Positions 46,409-58,797 of a stretch of 64,000 nt of DNA are shown in pieces. The stretch comes from Gari tellinella. Lineage: Eukaryota; Mollusca; Bivalvia; Cardiida; Psammobiidae. Location of the stretch: contig OV277863.1 of assembly GCA_922989275.2 (NCBI GenBank), positions 85,041,881 through 85,105,880 on the forward strand, read 5' to 3'. A model generated the notes under the pieces. That model saw only the letters and a list, made by a program, of their open reading frames with translations. It was not told where the DNA came from and did not search any database. The first letter of the stretch is position 1. Every line of letters begins with the position of its first letter. A program made the translations under genes and the position numbers.

Positions 46409-46780
46409 GTACCTGAGCCTAAGGTTCAAGGTGAGCTATTATGATGGCCCTGTGTCCGTCTTCCGCGGTCGTGCGACGTACGGTGTGCGTCGTCCGTCGT
46501 CGTAAACAATTGCTTCAAATGACATCTCGTGAAAGACCGTGGCATATCTAAGTCACAGGAGCTATAATAGATTTTTAATGTAAACGTTAACAATCTTTTC
46601 GTCTGAAACCCATGTACACAGATTTTACTATTTTGCAGATAGCATCATCTACTGGTTTTCTATTAAGATTGTTCAAAGTGTGCCCCTGGGGTTAAACATG
46701 ACCATGCCCTTTGACATTAGTAGTTCTCTCTATCTTGTCAGCTGATAGGTGAGCGAACTATGGTAAATGGGCCTCTTGTT
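46409..46780 (+). repeat. GTGAGCTATTG-family repeat, shortened copy
   Basis: Opens ACCTGAGCCTAAGGTTCAAGG and GTGAGCTATTATGATGGCCC, then GTGTGCGTCGTCCGTCGTCG, and closes TAGGTGAGCGAACTATGG with GGGCCTCTTGTTGAC. Same ends as 19734-21085 but only ~370 bases, lacking most internal units. Confidence 0.75.
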
Positions 46781-49700
46781 GACGTTTCTTCTGGTGCGTT
46801 TTAGTCAGTATTGGTATATTTTATGGCTGTAAATATGATTATTTTGTCCGTACATTGATCGTTTTTAACAACATCAGCAACTAAATATCTTTTGATGTCA
46901 ACATTAATCATTATCATGACATTAACACTCTACGCAGTTTAAGATTAAGTATCTTACGTTATACTGCACTTAACCGGTCTCTACTTTCCTTTCGCTAGAA
47001 GTCGAGGCTATTGAGTACATAAAGCTTAACAATGTTCTTACTCCGGTTGCGTTATTAAACTATACCAACCGGTCTCTATGTGCTCATTTTGAACTATGTT
47101 TATAACAATCGTGAGTAAATTGTGCGAATATTTTCTCCCTTTCTGATTTACGTTTCTATAGTCGGATTTGTTGAGCTGTCCATACGAATGGATTATGCAG
47201 TCTGGTGGTCAGTATGGAACTATAGTTAGTTTACAATGTGTGTATGGTGAGCCATAGATAACATACTTATGGAATAATTAGAAAGAAATGTGTTGTATAC
47301 TCTCTAAAATGAATCATGATAGGTTTGTCAGTTATTGATTTACATTTTTATTATTTCTGGTAGTACTAGGATATGTAGTGCATTGCAAATAGTGTCGTAT
47401 TGATATTCCATACACGTTTGAGCACATGTTATTACGGACACGCTTACACATTAATACCAGCATATATCATGATTTTGTTGTTTTTCATTTTGTTTCATAA
47501 CCACTTTTCATTTATATTCATGTACTCTATATGTTGTGATGAAAATAGATATATCCTTATATTCACTACACGTGCACAAGTAACTGTTTCACTGCTAGTG
47601 AACAATGTTTATATAAGAGTTATGAGCATGCATTCCAGTTATGGTGGGAATTATGGGAGGAGCATGTGTTGTATATGTATATATGTGTTGATACTTGCTA
47701 GTTCATGGTAGCATTTCCAGACTGAAAACAAGGTAAGACGTCTTGTTGTTTGTTTTCTTTTTCTACCACTACTATCAGTGTTTGGTGATTAAGAATTAAA
47801 TAATTCATATTTCTATATAACTTATAGTTGCTATTACAAGTCAGTATAATGTATTTAGAAATTCGAGTTCCTTTTAATGATAGCATTTACTGTAGAAAGT
47901 ATTAGTTGCAGGTCTAAGAACAAAACACGCTGCAGTAAAATGTCCGTTTATTATTTTGGAAGTATTCCTTACCTGCATTTGAACAGTTTGTGTATTTGTT
48001 TTTCTGTATCTTATGCTACAGTGTTTAAGCCATACAAAATAACATGTATTTTGACTATCATTTATATTAAGTAAATATATATATATTTATCCCATAAGGA
48101 AAATCCTATATCATATGAAGACCTATGGCTTCACCAAATCACTGCTCATTAGTACATTATTAATTTAAGTAATCAAATATTTCGGTCTGTTTCCATATTG
48201 CTAATTCATAGTGAGCTTTAATTCTAATTCGATAAGTAGTGAACAAAAGATTAAAGAGATGCGTAACAGATCAAATTGAGCTATTATTCGTTGAAGTAAT
48301 CTATAAAATAAAACACATATTTAATAAAGCAATGTCGATCGATGGAAAGGTTACGTTAGTAAAATACTTGCAAATGTTTATCATAATGACTAGTGTATAT
48401 AAAGTATGTGTTATTTATAGGAGTAGTCATCTTTCTAGGGATATTTTAGTGTGCTTATTGTAATTATATAAAACAAAATACAATCATTTGACATGATTAT
48501 TGGCTTTGTTATGTCATTTTATAGTATCATATGTATCATATATCTTAGACGGCTCACAGTTAATAAAATTCAAATACTTGCAGATACTGTATAATAGCAG
48601 ATATTTTAAGTGGTCAATCTTGGAAACAAGGGCTTTAGTAAGAAATGTACAGATTTAATTAGATATGCATTAACATATCACGAGTAAAGGACTTACTATT
48701 AGCCTTAAATCCCCGAAACAATATATAACTTCGTAACTAGATGATGACTTATCATAGCGTTTGTTATTTGTACACTAATACGTGTTTGTACATTTGTAAT
48801 AGTGTTCGAAAATACATTGTCATAAGCAAAATAAGAAATGTTTTTTTTTAAAATTTGAGATTTAAGAAAGTTAAACATTTATATCTGAATAGGGCTATGT
48901 TCTGGTGTCCTCAAGAAGAAGCACTTAAGGTCCATGCTATTTTGCTAATTGTATTTTGAATGATATGTAACACATGCATTTTGCACGTATTGTATCAAAG
49001 TTATTGATCAAATCACATTACCTTTTGAAGCACCTCGTATATACTGCAGTTCCGTGATACTATTTAATGTAATTGCTTTGAAATTCTAAAGTCTCACTCA
49101 TAAATGGTTGATTCGCAAGCAAAATTAGGTTGACAGCTGTATTTTACAACTTTAAGTCTATAGAATTTCAACTGGCTATCCAAAAGAACATAGTCAATAT
49201 CAATCTTAAAACTTTACGTTTTGAACGTTTCTAGCGAATCTTTTTAATAAAGTTGGTAGGCCAGTTTCAATAGAGTAACCAATTAATACTTTACTGAAAG
49301 TATGTAGGCCCGATAAAAACCTATCGACTGTATATTCCAAATGTCATTTAAGGTAGTTTAACTAGTGGTTCCTCGATACGAAAACCTAACGATTTGCTGT
49401 AAGATCAGATGCACATCTTTCCTCGATAAGTATCGATCTTTATTCAAAATTGCGTATAGTTAGTACTTAAATCACACGGTTTATATCCGTATTTAAGGTT
49501 GTTTAGTTGATACGAGATTTAAACATATGTGAGAAGGAAGAAAAGAAGGTATTTTTTTGTTTCGAACCACACGCAGAACGCATACAGACGTTCACAGCAT
49601 AAGTGTTTTTTAACTCGACATGTTTGTAGATGATCGCTCATATAATGATATACAGATAAATTGATAACAACCTGAGAAATTGAGAAGCTATTTGCCAACC

Positions 49701-51149
49701 TGAGTCAGTGTGATGGGTTTTGATATTAACGTGTACGTTTTCTTGGCGTTACTACCGGCCGTTTTTATGCAAATATAATTAGTATTGATATACACTCAAA
49801 GGATCTTCTTACCGATCAGTCAGATTTAAGGGTGCTACTCTAAAAACTAGTTAATCCGGTTGCCAAAATTTACATTTTCCATGAGACGATGATGTTTCAT
49901 AACAGGAAGAACAGTTTCATTATAATTGATCACGAATTATTGTAAATATGAATGAAATTGTAACCTAGCCCTAAAATGACAAGTCACAATGTCATGAATA
50001 ACATTTGTCTGTTTGGCTACCAGCTTTCAACGCGACATTGGTGCACTTAAATGATTACTTTGAAAAAATACTATGTAAGTATTGATGGAATATTGTCAGC
50101 TGGCACTGAAATAAGAATACTGAGGCCATTCCTGATCTGTTTTCTTATAATATGTAAACTACGAAAAATGCCGCTAGCTGTCAGTCGTGGCTTAGTGACA
50201 TTTACAGAAAACTTAAAGAATGCCACCCTAAACCGCTTCAGCGACACGTAATATTAATATATCATTACAAAAGCTGAATTTTAAGGCGCCAAGTTAAAAT
50301 TTTGCATTTTAAGGATTGGCGTTGATGCCGTAAACGCATTTACGTTACGTTGCTTTGACATATTCGACGGTTCTGACATGCGCGAGCAGTCATCGTATAC
50401 GCGTGGAAACATACGAGCAAGTGTGTGGTGACCAAAATGAAATATTCCGTATAGTGAGTTTTTCATCTGTAGGCGCTAATGACGTTAATCTGTACACTTC
50501 CGGTCAGACAAAATTTCCTTAAAACAAACAGATAATGGCGAACAACATGTTGAATTGCGTTGAAGTTGGTGAAATAAGATATTGATGTTTAATATTTAGC
50601 TTATGTAAACGAATTTAGGGCGCCCAGGACGTAAAATGTCCATGACGTTAACATGGTATTTCAGGTAGGCTCTGAATACAACACTTCGAGTGCTCTTGTT
50701 ATTAGTACAATCCGTATTTTCGACATGTTAAATAAATTTCTGTTAGGAAGATTGATGACCAACAAATAATCAAAATCCGTGTTAACCAATGTCCCCATAC
50801 ACGCTTCGCACGGCACGTGCGAAATACCTTAATCGTCGAATTTGGAGGTGTGACGTAACGTAGAAAGAGACTCAAAACTCAATAATTCGATTCAATGCAC
50901 ATTCAACCTAGTATTTGAATCAAAACTGATTACGTCAGTGTGTCATTTCCTGTTTCGATAAATTTGAGTTTAAAAAGTGATCGATTAGAAGATCCTCTGA
51001 GTGAATATCTACACACCATATATATTGACGATGATGTTTGAACTGGCACTCATCACTTTCGTCGATGAAATCGGAAATTTCCGGTAACTGTATCGTGCAA
51101 TCAAAAAATACTTGGCAAAATATACTACACACGCATTAAAACAGCAATA
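46781..51149. other. No gene recognised
   Basis: About 4.4 kb of AT-rich DNA. The 103-codon frame at 47400-47711 is hydrophobic (Ile, Leu, Phe) but has no recognisable family and reflects AT-rich composition. ATATATAT occurs at about 48069-48083. No repeats recognised. Confidence 0.45.
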
Positions 51150-51225
51150 CGATGTATCGCTGATCCTATGGACAGAGGTCGTGGGTTCGAATCTAGGTAG
51201 GATCGAATCTAAATTCACCAACAAG
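51150..51225 (+). other. tRNA-like B-box fragment
   Basis: GTGGGTTCGAATCTAGG (about 51181-51197) resembles a TpsiC arm and B box. No A box is convincing. It lies ~560 bases from an oppositely oriented tRNA-like unit at 51729-51806. Confidence 0.35.
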
Positions 51226-51728
51226 CTGTGTTTTTATTTATCTTATTGTGAATTTATTTTCTTATTATATCAGATATTTCCGTACTAATGTTTTATTTAA
51301 ATTCAATGTTTTTGTTCTCCAACATACATTCTTTCATTCATTTTTATTGTCATTTTAATTATCTATTTTTAACGAAATACGTAACAATCAATAAGCAACG
51401 AAATTCAGACTCGCTGGTTGTCTCTGTGCTTCTCTACATACTTTCTGTGTCGATGGTGCTATCTTATAAATAGATGAACATGATTTACCCATGTAAAGAA
51501 CGACATACTGCTTAACGAAATTTAAAAGTAAAACAGTGCGCTTCTTAAGAGCGGTTTGTCTAACGCGTACCGTAGATTGCTTTCAGCAGAACTGTTGGAT
51601 TATATTACGTGTACGTCTTTATATATGTTTGTGTTAGACAAGTGTTACTGTACTAAATTGACATAAATAATAATTTCCAATACAAGCATTCGTCTTCCGG
51701 ACAAAAGAATTAAAAAATAACACAAACA

Positions 51729-51806
51729 CGCATATATGTAGAAGATCGAACTCACGGTCCTGACCTTGTTTGAGGGTTGACTGAACCTCTGAACTACAAT
51801 CGACTG
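51729..51806 (-). other. tRNA-like sequence with A box and weak B box
   Basis: On the minus strand TAGTTCAGAGG fits the A-box consensus TRGYNNARNNG, and GTTCGATCT ~45 bases on is a B box with one mismatch. Stems are too weak for a tRNA gene. With 51150-51225 it forms an inverted pair, as in the palindrome at 26-28 kb. Confidence 0.4.
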
Positions 51807-52124
51807 TGTAACAGGTTATGATGTTTTAATAGTTTTTGTTCAGTGGTGAATTCTCAATGTTTTTCCGGACAATAACTGTAGCTTACGGAAAAAAGGCGGA
51901 ATATTCAGATAGTGCCCGTTCAAGCATCATCGACAATATCAAAGCTTTCGCTGTGTCGATGCAGTCCATGTTTCACATCTACAAACAAACAAGTAGACAA
52001 ACAGACAGACATACACAGAGACACAACGACCAACAAACACATCCAAACAAGATACCACAATAGACGGGGACTAAACTGTGCAAAACAGGCGAGTAAAAAT
52101 TACACTATCAAACAAATTACGGTA

Positions 52125-52227
52125 AGAGACAGAAACATATACAGAAAGAGAGAGAGAGAGAAACATAGAAATAGAGAGAGAGAGAGAGAGAGAGAGTGAG
52201 TGAGAGAGAGGGAGAGAGAGAGAGAAT
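52125..52227. repeat. (GA)n microsatellite
   Basis: AGAGAGAG tracts with scattered interruptions; frames across it are artefacts. Confidence 0.9.
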
Positions 52228-55200
52228 TTAGCTTTGCGGGCACCTTTGTTTCTTGATATTAGTACTATTTGTAGTTCAGACAAACTCGTGCACAATAAAA
52301 TACTAACGTATAGTGACATTTAGTCTGGAAATACTGCACGCCGTTCTATTTCATATCAAGAGTACTATATGTATTTCGGGTTCTGGTTAGATGAGACGAT
52401 GATAATTGCAAAAAGCACACTTACAACGAACTCGGATAAGACGAAATACTGCTTATTACAAACTAAAAATAATTCCCCGACTGCTCAGTATTTTGTTTTA
52501 ATTGAGTCCTGCTCGCTAAAGATGATATTGGATATAAATATATATTGGATAAGACAACTTATAGTTAGGTCCCTATACTGTTTTTTACCGCATAAATATG
52601 AATACATGTTATTCTTGAAAATTCAACAAAACCTGTGTGCATAAAGGATATGTTCTGTTCTGTTCTGTAAAATGGGTTTGTTAATACAACATGCCCGTCA
52701 TTATCACATTTAACTAGTAACTTACAAACGTGGCAGCAGGCCTACTTAATTGCTTTACTCGTTATCACGTCTGATGGCAAAAATTACCCAACCAACTTGT
52801 TATGTATATAATAAATTATATTGATATCATTCAAATAACTTGAAATAATTGCTTGTTGTTTAAAAAAAACAAATACTGGTAATTGTAGTGTTTGGATCTA
52901 GATCAGATACCTAATAACAGGGTTTTTGATCGGAGTTATGTTGTTTGACAGCCAGATACTGCAAACATAATAATATTTGATACTATCTGAGCAGACTATT
53001 TCTATTAAAAATATTTACTCATTCAATATTCACAAATTCTCGAGTTTTCTATGAATAAAACAGGTAGCAGAGTAGATATTTTCAAGAATATTAAAAATAG
53101 AAGGGGTTAAATTTTCAGGAAAAAAACGGAATTTCTTATGTTATTCTCAATGATACTTAGTTATCATTATTTATAGTGGTTAAATTGAAGACAAAACCCA
53201 TTTTAGATAGTCTATGCCTTTAATCCGTCTTTCTTTCTTTCTGTTTAATTTTGTACTAAAAATATTATGAATATACATTACATAATAATTATGCAAATTA
53301 TTCACAACAAAATTTTGTTATATGGATAAGTCAAAATTGTGATAAGATGAACTTGTTCGAAGGTTCCCTGGATTTCGCACTGAAAGTGTCTTCTGGTATG
53401 GACGTAAACTGCTTTCAGAGCATTTGAGTTTGACTAGGAATCGAAATACCAAATGTCAGAAACATTTGATTTCTCCCAATGTCTACAAATACCAGCATTA
53501 TTCACCTGTTTGATGATTGTTCGATTCAACTTCAGCTCATTTGAGAATAAGATGGTTTCGATTCTGATAAAAAATAATACGGTAACTCATCAGACTACTC
53601 TATATTCCAAAACTGTTTTAAGCACAGTTTTGATGTTTGGCTTAGTTTTTGTGTAAAATTATACTACTCGGAGTAAACTTTAGCTAGTCTATCGGATTTA
53701 CAAGTGTGGCACGTTGATAACAAGGGCATAAATAAATGCATACGTTAGTCAAGTGATTAATTACAAGTCAAAACAGGCCTTAGACTGTACGAATATTCAT
53801 AGGGAATCTGTTATCGGGGCCTTTCTTTACACAGCTTTAGCTTACCAGGTGACACAAACACATAAAACGGTACGGAACTTTACAATGTTGGCAACTTTGA
53901 AGAATGGAGTTGCTACAAGTTATATCAAGAATTATTAATGTTTCTTGAAAGTTATAACGATGTATTTACGGCAATTTGTTTCTATGACTTTTTGCATTCG
54001 ATACAAGTTTGACCTTAGGAACTTGTCAATCGCTACGAACTGGTGTCATCTGCAACTAAAGATGACTCCATGATACATGATTTAGGTTTTACCATAAGTA
54101 CAGTAGAACCTCTCATTTGCGGTCACTCTTTAACAAAGTTTGGAATGCTGTAGAGGCGGTGGTTGCTTAATGCAGGTTGAAAATAATGCAGAAAGCTTAT
54201 TTACTGTGAGCCTGTATTAGACTGTCACCTGTCTTAAAAAGCCCCACTTGAGTCACCGATTTGGTGATTACTTTGTACAAGTTCTATGGTTATTCTTAAC
54301 GCAGTGAATTTTTATCTTTCCGGGGACTTCCTTAATAATTAACCATTTTCTAACAAATATACGACACTCAATGAGGTTTTAAAGTGAGGAATTCTTATTT
54401 TTTTCACTAATTGGACAGAAAACATTCAGCTGGCATAACTATGCTAGTGTTTTGAATGGGACACACACTTTCAATTGATATTCGGCACATGTTCGTGATC
54501 GATCATTGATTAAAAATCGCGATTCATTTCTGTATTTTGCTTTAAGCTCATTTAACGGAAATGACAAAGGGTTCTTTGGGTTATTAATTCATCATTTATT
54601 CATTTTAACTTCTTTGTTCTTAAATTGTGACAGATTAACAGCAATATTTATTTAGGAATGGAGTTTGTTCAGAAAACCCGTTACCCTAATGTAATGTTTA
54701 AACCGTCAACGATGATACAACTGTCGTCGATCATCGCGTAGGTACTTTCGCGACGTAATCGCCGAGTATCACAAATAATCGGCATATCACTATTATATCC
54801 TTCAACAATGCTTTTATTTGAAGTGATCTCATTATACAACGAAGCATTTTAGTTTTGACATATGCCTATTCAGCTTTAACAATAACCAGTCCTCTTGGCG
54901 AAACCTGGAACTAAAAGCTACACTTACCCGGCCAGGGGATATGAATCATTTATGATGCTTGTTATTGTATGTCATTTGTAGCAATGTACCTTTACACTGA
55001 ACAAAAAAAGATTCAGCAATTGCACATATATTTGACTGTCATAATTGACTCTCTATTTCTCTGAATTATTTAGAATTGAAATAACTTGGTATTATCAAAC
55101 TTTTGGACAAAGGCCTTTAAATGATGAATGTCTAGTAAGTGTTTTTATGCCAGTTGGATTAGGGACCAGTTATGACGAAGTAGAATATCAAGACTAAATT

Positions 55201-56839
55201 AAGAATCACAACGTCAAATTAATTAATTGTAGTCCCTGACATAAGTATTTATTTATGATACATGTTTTACCGCTCTCCCTTCACTTTCGCCAGGTGTTAC
55301 CGTCAGCTTTGATAACTTTGTCTGCACTTTTCAGTTCAAAATTAGATTTTGAGCAGGACTATTTGCCGAAATGTTGATACGGGTGAACGGAAGTTTCGAT
55401 CATGTTTAGACGTCTCGTAACGCGGCATCTGATCCGGTAAAATAGTTAGTGCTAAGCTCAGTAAAGGTTTCATCGAACCACAAGCATACGTATGCAAACA
55501 ATTGTCAGGTCACTAATGGGAAATCTATCGAATGTAATTCAAAGTCGCATGGAAAATTAATAAAAGACGAGTGTGCATTTTAGCTTTCGACTGTCACTGA
55601 TTCAAACTTCCGATTGTCGTTTCGGCATATAATAACAAAAAATAGATCTATTTGGTTTGTGACTTCCAATTTTAAACAAAGCTTGTTTTAGGAGTACGTT
55701 AAAGAAAGGGTGATAACTCACAAAATGAGCATTCTGTAAAGCTATAGTTGTTTCTCTTTCATTTTGTAACTGCGAGATGAGCCCTATTCTGAAAAATAGA
55801 TAATTTGTTGTAAAAGCGCTAAATTTGAATACGGTTAGATGTCAAGATGTATTCTTACATATCAAGGAGTTTCGGCTAAGATTTATTTATTGTAAGACAT
55901 GTCAGTGTTGCCGAGCTGCATTCTTATAGAATTCCTGTCATATACCGGTATATAATCTTACCAGGCGTTAAAGTAAGCATGTTTACGACAATTATGCTTT
56001 CGATTAAACACGGTTACTCACATATAGGTTTAATGTTCATCTCTGTTTGCATTTTGAAGCGTTGAATGCATTTGACAACCGAAATACTAAGATACTAAAA
56101 TAAAGACTCGTGCCATTCGTTAAGCTATAAATTTCAAGAGGTACATTAAATTTTATGTCATCTGGCGAATACAGCGTTACATGTTTTGTCGATACATGTC
56201 ACGTACTTCTTATGATATATTACATGCAGCAATCATGCAAAATACTACGATTTTATTTAATTATACAATCTACGAACATGTAAGACTTAATGTAATGGTA
56301 ACACAATTTTAAGTTATTCAATGTTAGATAAGATACCTAGAATAAAGATTATATCTCAAAAGCAATTTCTCATGGAATTATTTTTCTAAATACATGAAAG
56401 TCTTTTTGAAAATATAGTTTAAAGGATTGCTTTATTTCTTTCGTGTTGAATCAATTACACAAATACCTCAAAATTATAGTAGAATATAGAAGCACTGCTT
56501 AACACTTCCTAGATTTGTCAATTATAAGCACTGACACGATAAAACGAATTACATCCGTTTCGAACCGACTGATACCAGGCAAGGCACTATCTTAACTCCA
56601 AATGCGAAAACACAAAAAAGGGCATATCTTATAATCTGAAAAGAAAATAGCAACATACAATGTAATGTGAATAACTTTAAAATAAGAGATTACAAGACAC
56701 TTTAACTACACGATGCTATCAAAAATGCGTTTAGAAGCACTCAAATGAAAAAGGGAATCTTAAGGTAAAACCAAATCAAACCCATATATTTACAATCCAA
56801 GAAAACAAAAAATGTTCAAAAGAATACAAGGTAATAGTA
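52228..56839. other. No gene; minor repeats only
   Basis: AT-rich DNA. Small items: TTCTG tandem near 52651-52667, CTTT units near 53229-53243, a decayed GATCAGA hairpin near 52893-52950, a single pogo-like terminus CAGTAGAACCTCTCATTTGC at 54102 without a partner, and half of the GACGCCGCG hairpin near 55410-55440. No coding sequence recognised. Confidence 0.5.
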
Positions 56840-57775
56840 TTTGACCGTTGCCACAGTGGGTTATTTTTATCACGGGCTTGAATGTTAAATTATTTCCCAT
56901 GTTTTACATGTATTTACTTACTGTTTTGGCGGTTTTCTTTATTGTAAGGTTTTTGAACAGGGTTTATATTTTATGTACACTGTTCGTCTTTATAGGTGAA
57001 TATAGGAGATAAGAGTGAGGTTGGGCGCCCCTAAACCCAGGTTTAACCCCCCAGTGGTTGTTAATAATTAATTTATAATTAATTATTGATTGCTACTGAC
57101 CGTACCAAGGCGGGCTCCTATATTCACTTTGCTTTATGTTTGTCTTGCGTGTTGTTTTCTATTTAGTGTGTAGATGAAGGACTGGGTTGCAGGTCAAAAC
57201 GCCCCCAAGTCAAAACGCCCCATGGTCAAAACGCCCCCAAATTGGTCAAAACTCCCCCAACCCCTAGTCAAAACGCCCCCATTTATATATATCTCTTTTT
57301 TATGCTATATAAAATATATAATTATGAACTTTTAGTTTCTTTTTATACCACTATTTATCGGTAATTATTATTTTTTATATATTTTAAAGGTGATTTCAAT
57401 TTCCCGGACATTGTAAGCCGTTAAATACATGAGTATTTACTGCTATAAATGCTGATATACACTTACAGAAAGTGAATATAAAGTAGTCACCTGATCTTTA
57501 AAAAATAGAAACAGGTAAATTCCATCTCCATATTTTATAACCTCATTTTTTAACAACCGTATACTTTATCTACTTTATGTGTGTTGTTAATTATCGCCAC
57601 GTGTTTGCCGAAGTGCTGAAGTGATTACTAAAGGTGTGAAGTGTAAGATCAGTACATGAGTGTTTATTCCTTTAAAAACAATCATTGATTTCAGGTCAGG
57701 TGTCGTCCATTTGTAACAATTGGTGTCTGCCTTTTATTTCTCAATTGCAGGTGTTTGACTTGTATAAAGTGTCAA

Positions 57776-57835
57776 ACATTTTTGATTCTGATCAGATGCC
57801 GTGTTGTGCGGCGTCTGACCAGGATCCAAGCTGTT
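57776..57835. repeat. GATCAGACGCCGCG hairpin, copy D
   Basis: TTTTTGATTCTGATCAGATG then CCGTGTTGTGCGG then CGTCTGACCAGGATCC. Same palindrome family as in 26.9-27.5 kb, here inside the GTCAAAACGCCCCC element. Confidence 0.7.
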
Positions 57836-58119
57836 TACCATTCAAATAGCACTCGGGAAAAGGCAATGAAGAGGTTTAGTAAATAAACTAATGCTGTAAA
57901 TATTAAATTTGAATAAAGAATCTCTTTCTTTTATTAAAGAAAATGGTTATGTGACTTTAATTATCCATTGGGTGATCGCTCAACACGTCAAGTTTATAAT
58001 ATATATTTAAGATGATATGGCGGATCTCTTAATCTACTTAATACGAATATTTATATGTGACTAAGATGATGTAGGAACTGTAGATCCACTTTGTACGAAT
58101 CTGAATAAAATTATGTTCT

Positions 58120-58214
58120 GTTCTTATAGTCGGTTCAAAAGCCTTTATGGCTTATGTTGTCTATTGTATGTCTTGCCGACTTAAAATAAAATTTATCTTA
58201 TCTTATCTTATCTT
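58120..58214 (+). repeat. Retroposon-like 3' end with (TTATC)n
   Basis: GCCTTTATGGCTTATGTTGTC followed by AAAATAAAATTTATC and tandem TTATC to 58214. A short pentanucleotide tail of this kind marks the 3' end of several SINE and LINE families; no head region is recognised. Confidence 0.4.
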
Positions 58215-58797
58215 AAGCAGATGCTATTAGCGGCACGTGTGCAAACTCATTATGTGATTACAAAATGTGTTTTGTTTACTTGTATAAATGTCAACATCTA
58301 CAATTTATTTGGGGGAAAAATGATAAAATATACATCATACTATAAATTGGAAATAATTTTGAGTTCGGGCCCACGCAACAGCTTTTATAGGGGTAGATGT
58401 CCAGATGTATAACACAGGATTATGACAGGTATAAATATACGTATGTTTGGTCTTTTGGGGGAATAAATGATAAAAATACTTTAATATGGTCATAAACTTT
58501 GATTACATTACTATAAACATATATGAATGCCTATATGTAGTAGATTCAACTCGTTTGGGTTTGGGGGCGTTCTGAAAAAAAATATGGGGCGTTTTGACTA
58601 GCATATGGGGGCGTTTTGACCAAAATGGGGGCGTTTTGACTTGGGGGTGTTTTGACTTAGGGGCGTTTTGACTATAAATCGAAGGACTGGTATTGCGTGT
58701 GTGTTGATTGTGGTATGACTGTGTGTGTGTTCTGCTTGAGAGGTGGGTGTATTGTTTGTGTTGCGTTTTCCTGTTGGAGTCTTTCGTATTTATTTAA

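Larger units (their letters stand above)
57186..58680. mobile_element. TIR element with tandem GTCAAAACGCCCCC ends, 10 bp target duplication
   Basis: Flanked by GAAGGACTGG on both sides (57176-57185 and 58681-58690). Left end: five near-exact copies of GTCAAAACGCCCCC (57193-57283) separated by 2, 3, 6 and 8 bases. Right end: the same motif in reverse orientation, five copies plus a partial (58566-58672), with matching spacer lengths. The arms are thus ~90 bp inverted repeats made of tandem 14-mers. Target duplications of 9-11 bp suggest a Mutator-like origin; this is an inference. No transposase inside, so non-autonomous (1,495 bp). Confidence 0.8.
56840..58797 (+). mobile_element. Naiad-like PLE 3' UTR and tail, interrupted
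   Basis: Begins TTTGACCGTTGCCACAGTGG, inside the conserved 3' untranslated region, and runs through GAGGTTGGGCGCCCCTAAACC, CCCAGTGGTTGTTAATAATT and GCTTTATGTTTGTCTTGCG to GATGAAGGACTGG. It resumes after the insertion at 58691 with TATTGCGTGTGTG and ends CTTTCGTATTTATT near 58795. No coding sequence remains in this copy. Confidence 0.85.

Noticed and set aside
47400..47711. 103-codon hydrophobic frame
   Set aside because: Composition follows local AT-richness; no signal-peptide or family pattern that I could support, and no neighbouring exon.
57193..57283. Regularly spaced 14-mers resembling a CRISPR-like repeat array
   Set aside because: Spacers are only 2-8 bases, the array is mirrored at the other end, and a target duplication flanks the whole, so it is a transposon terminus.
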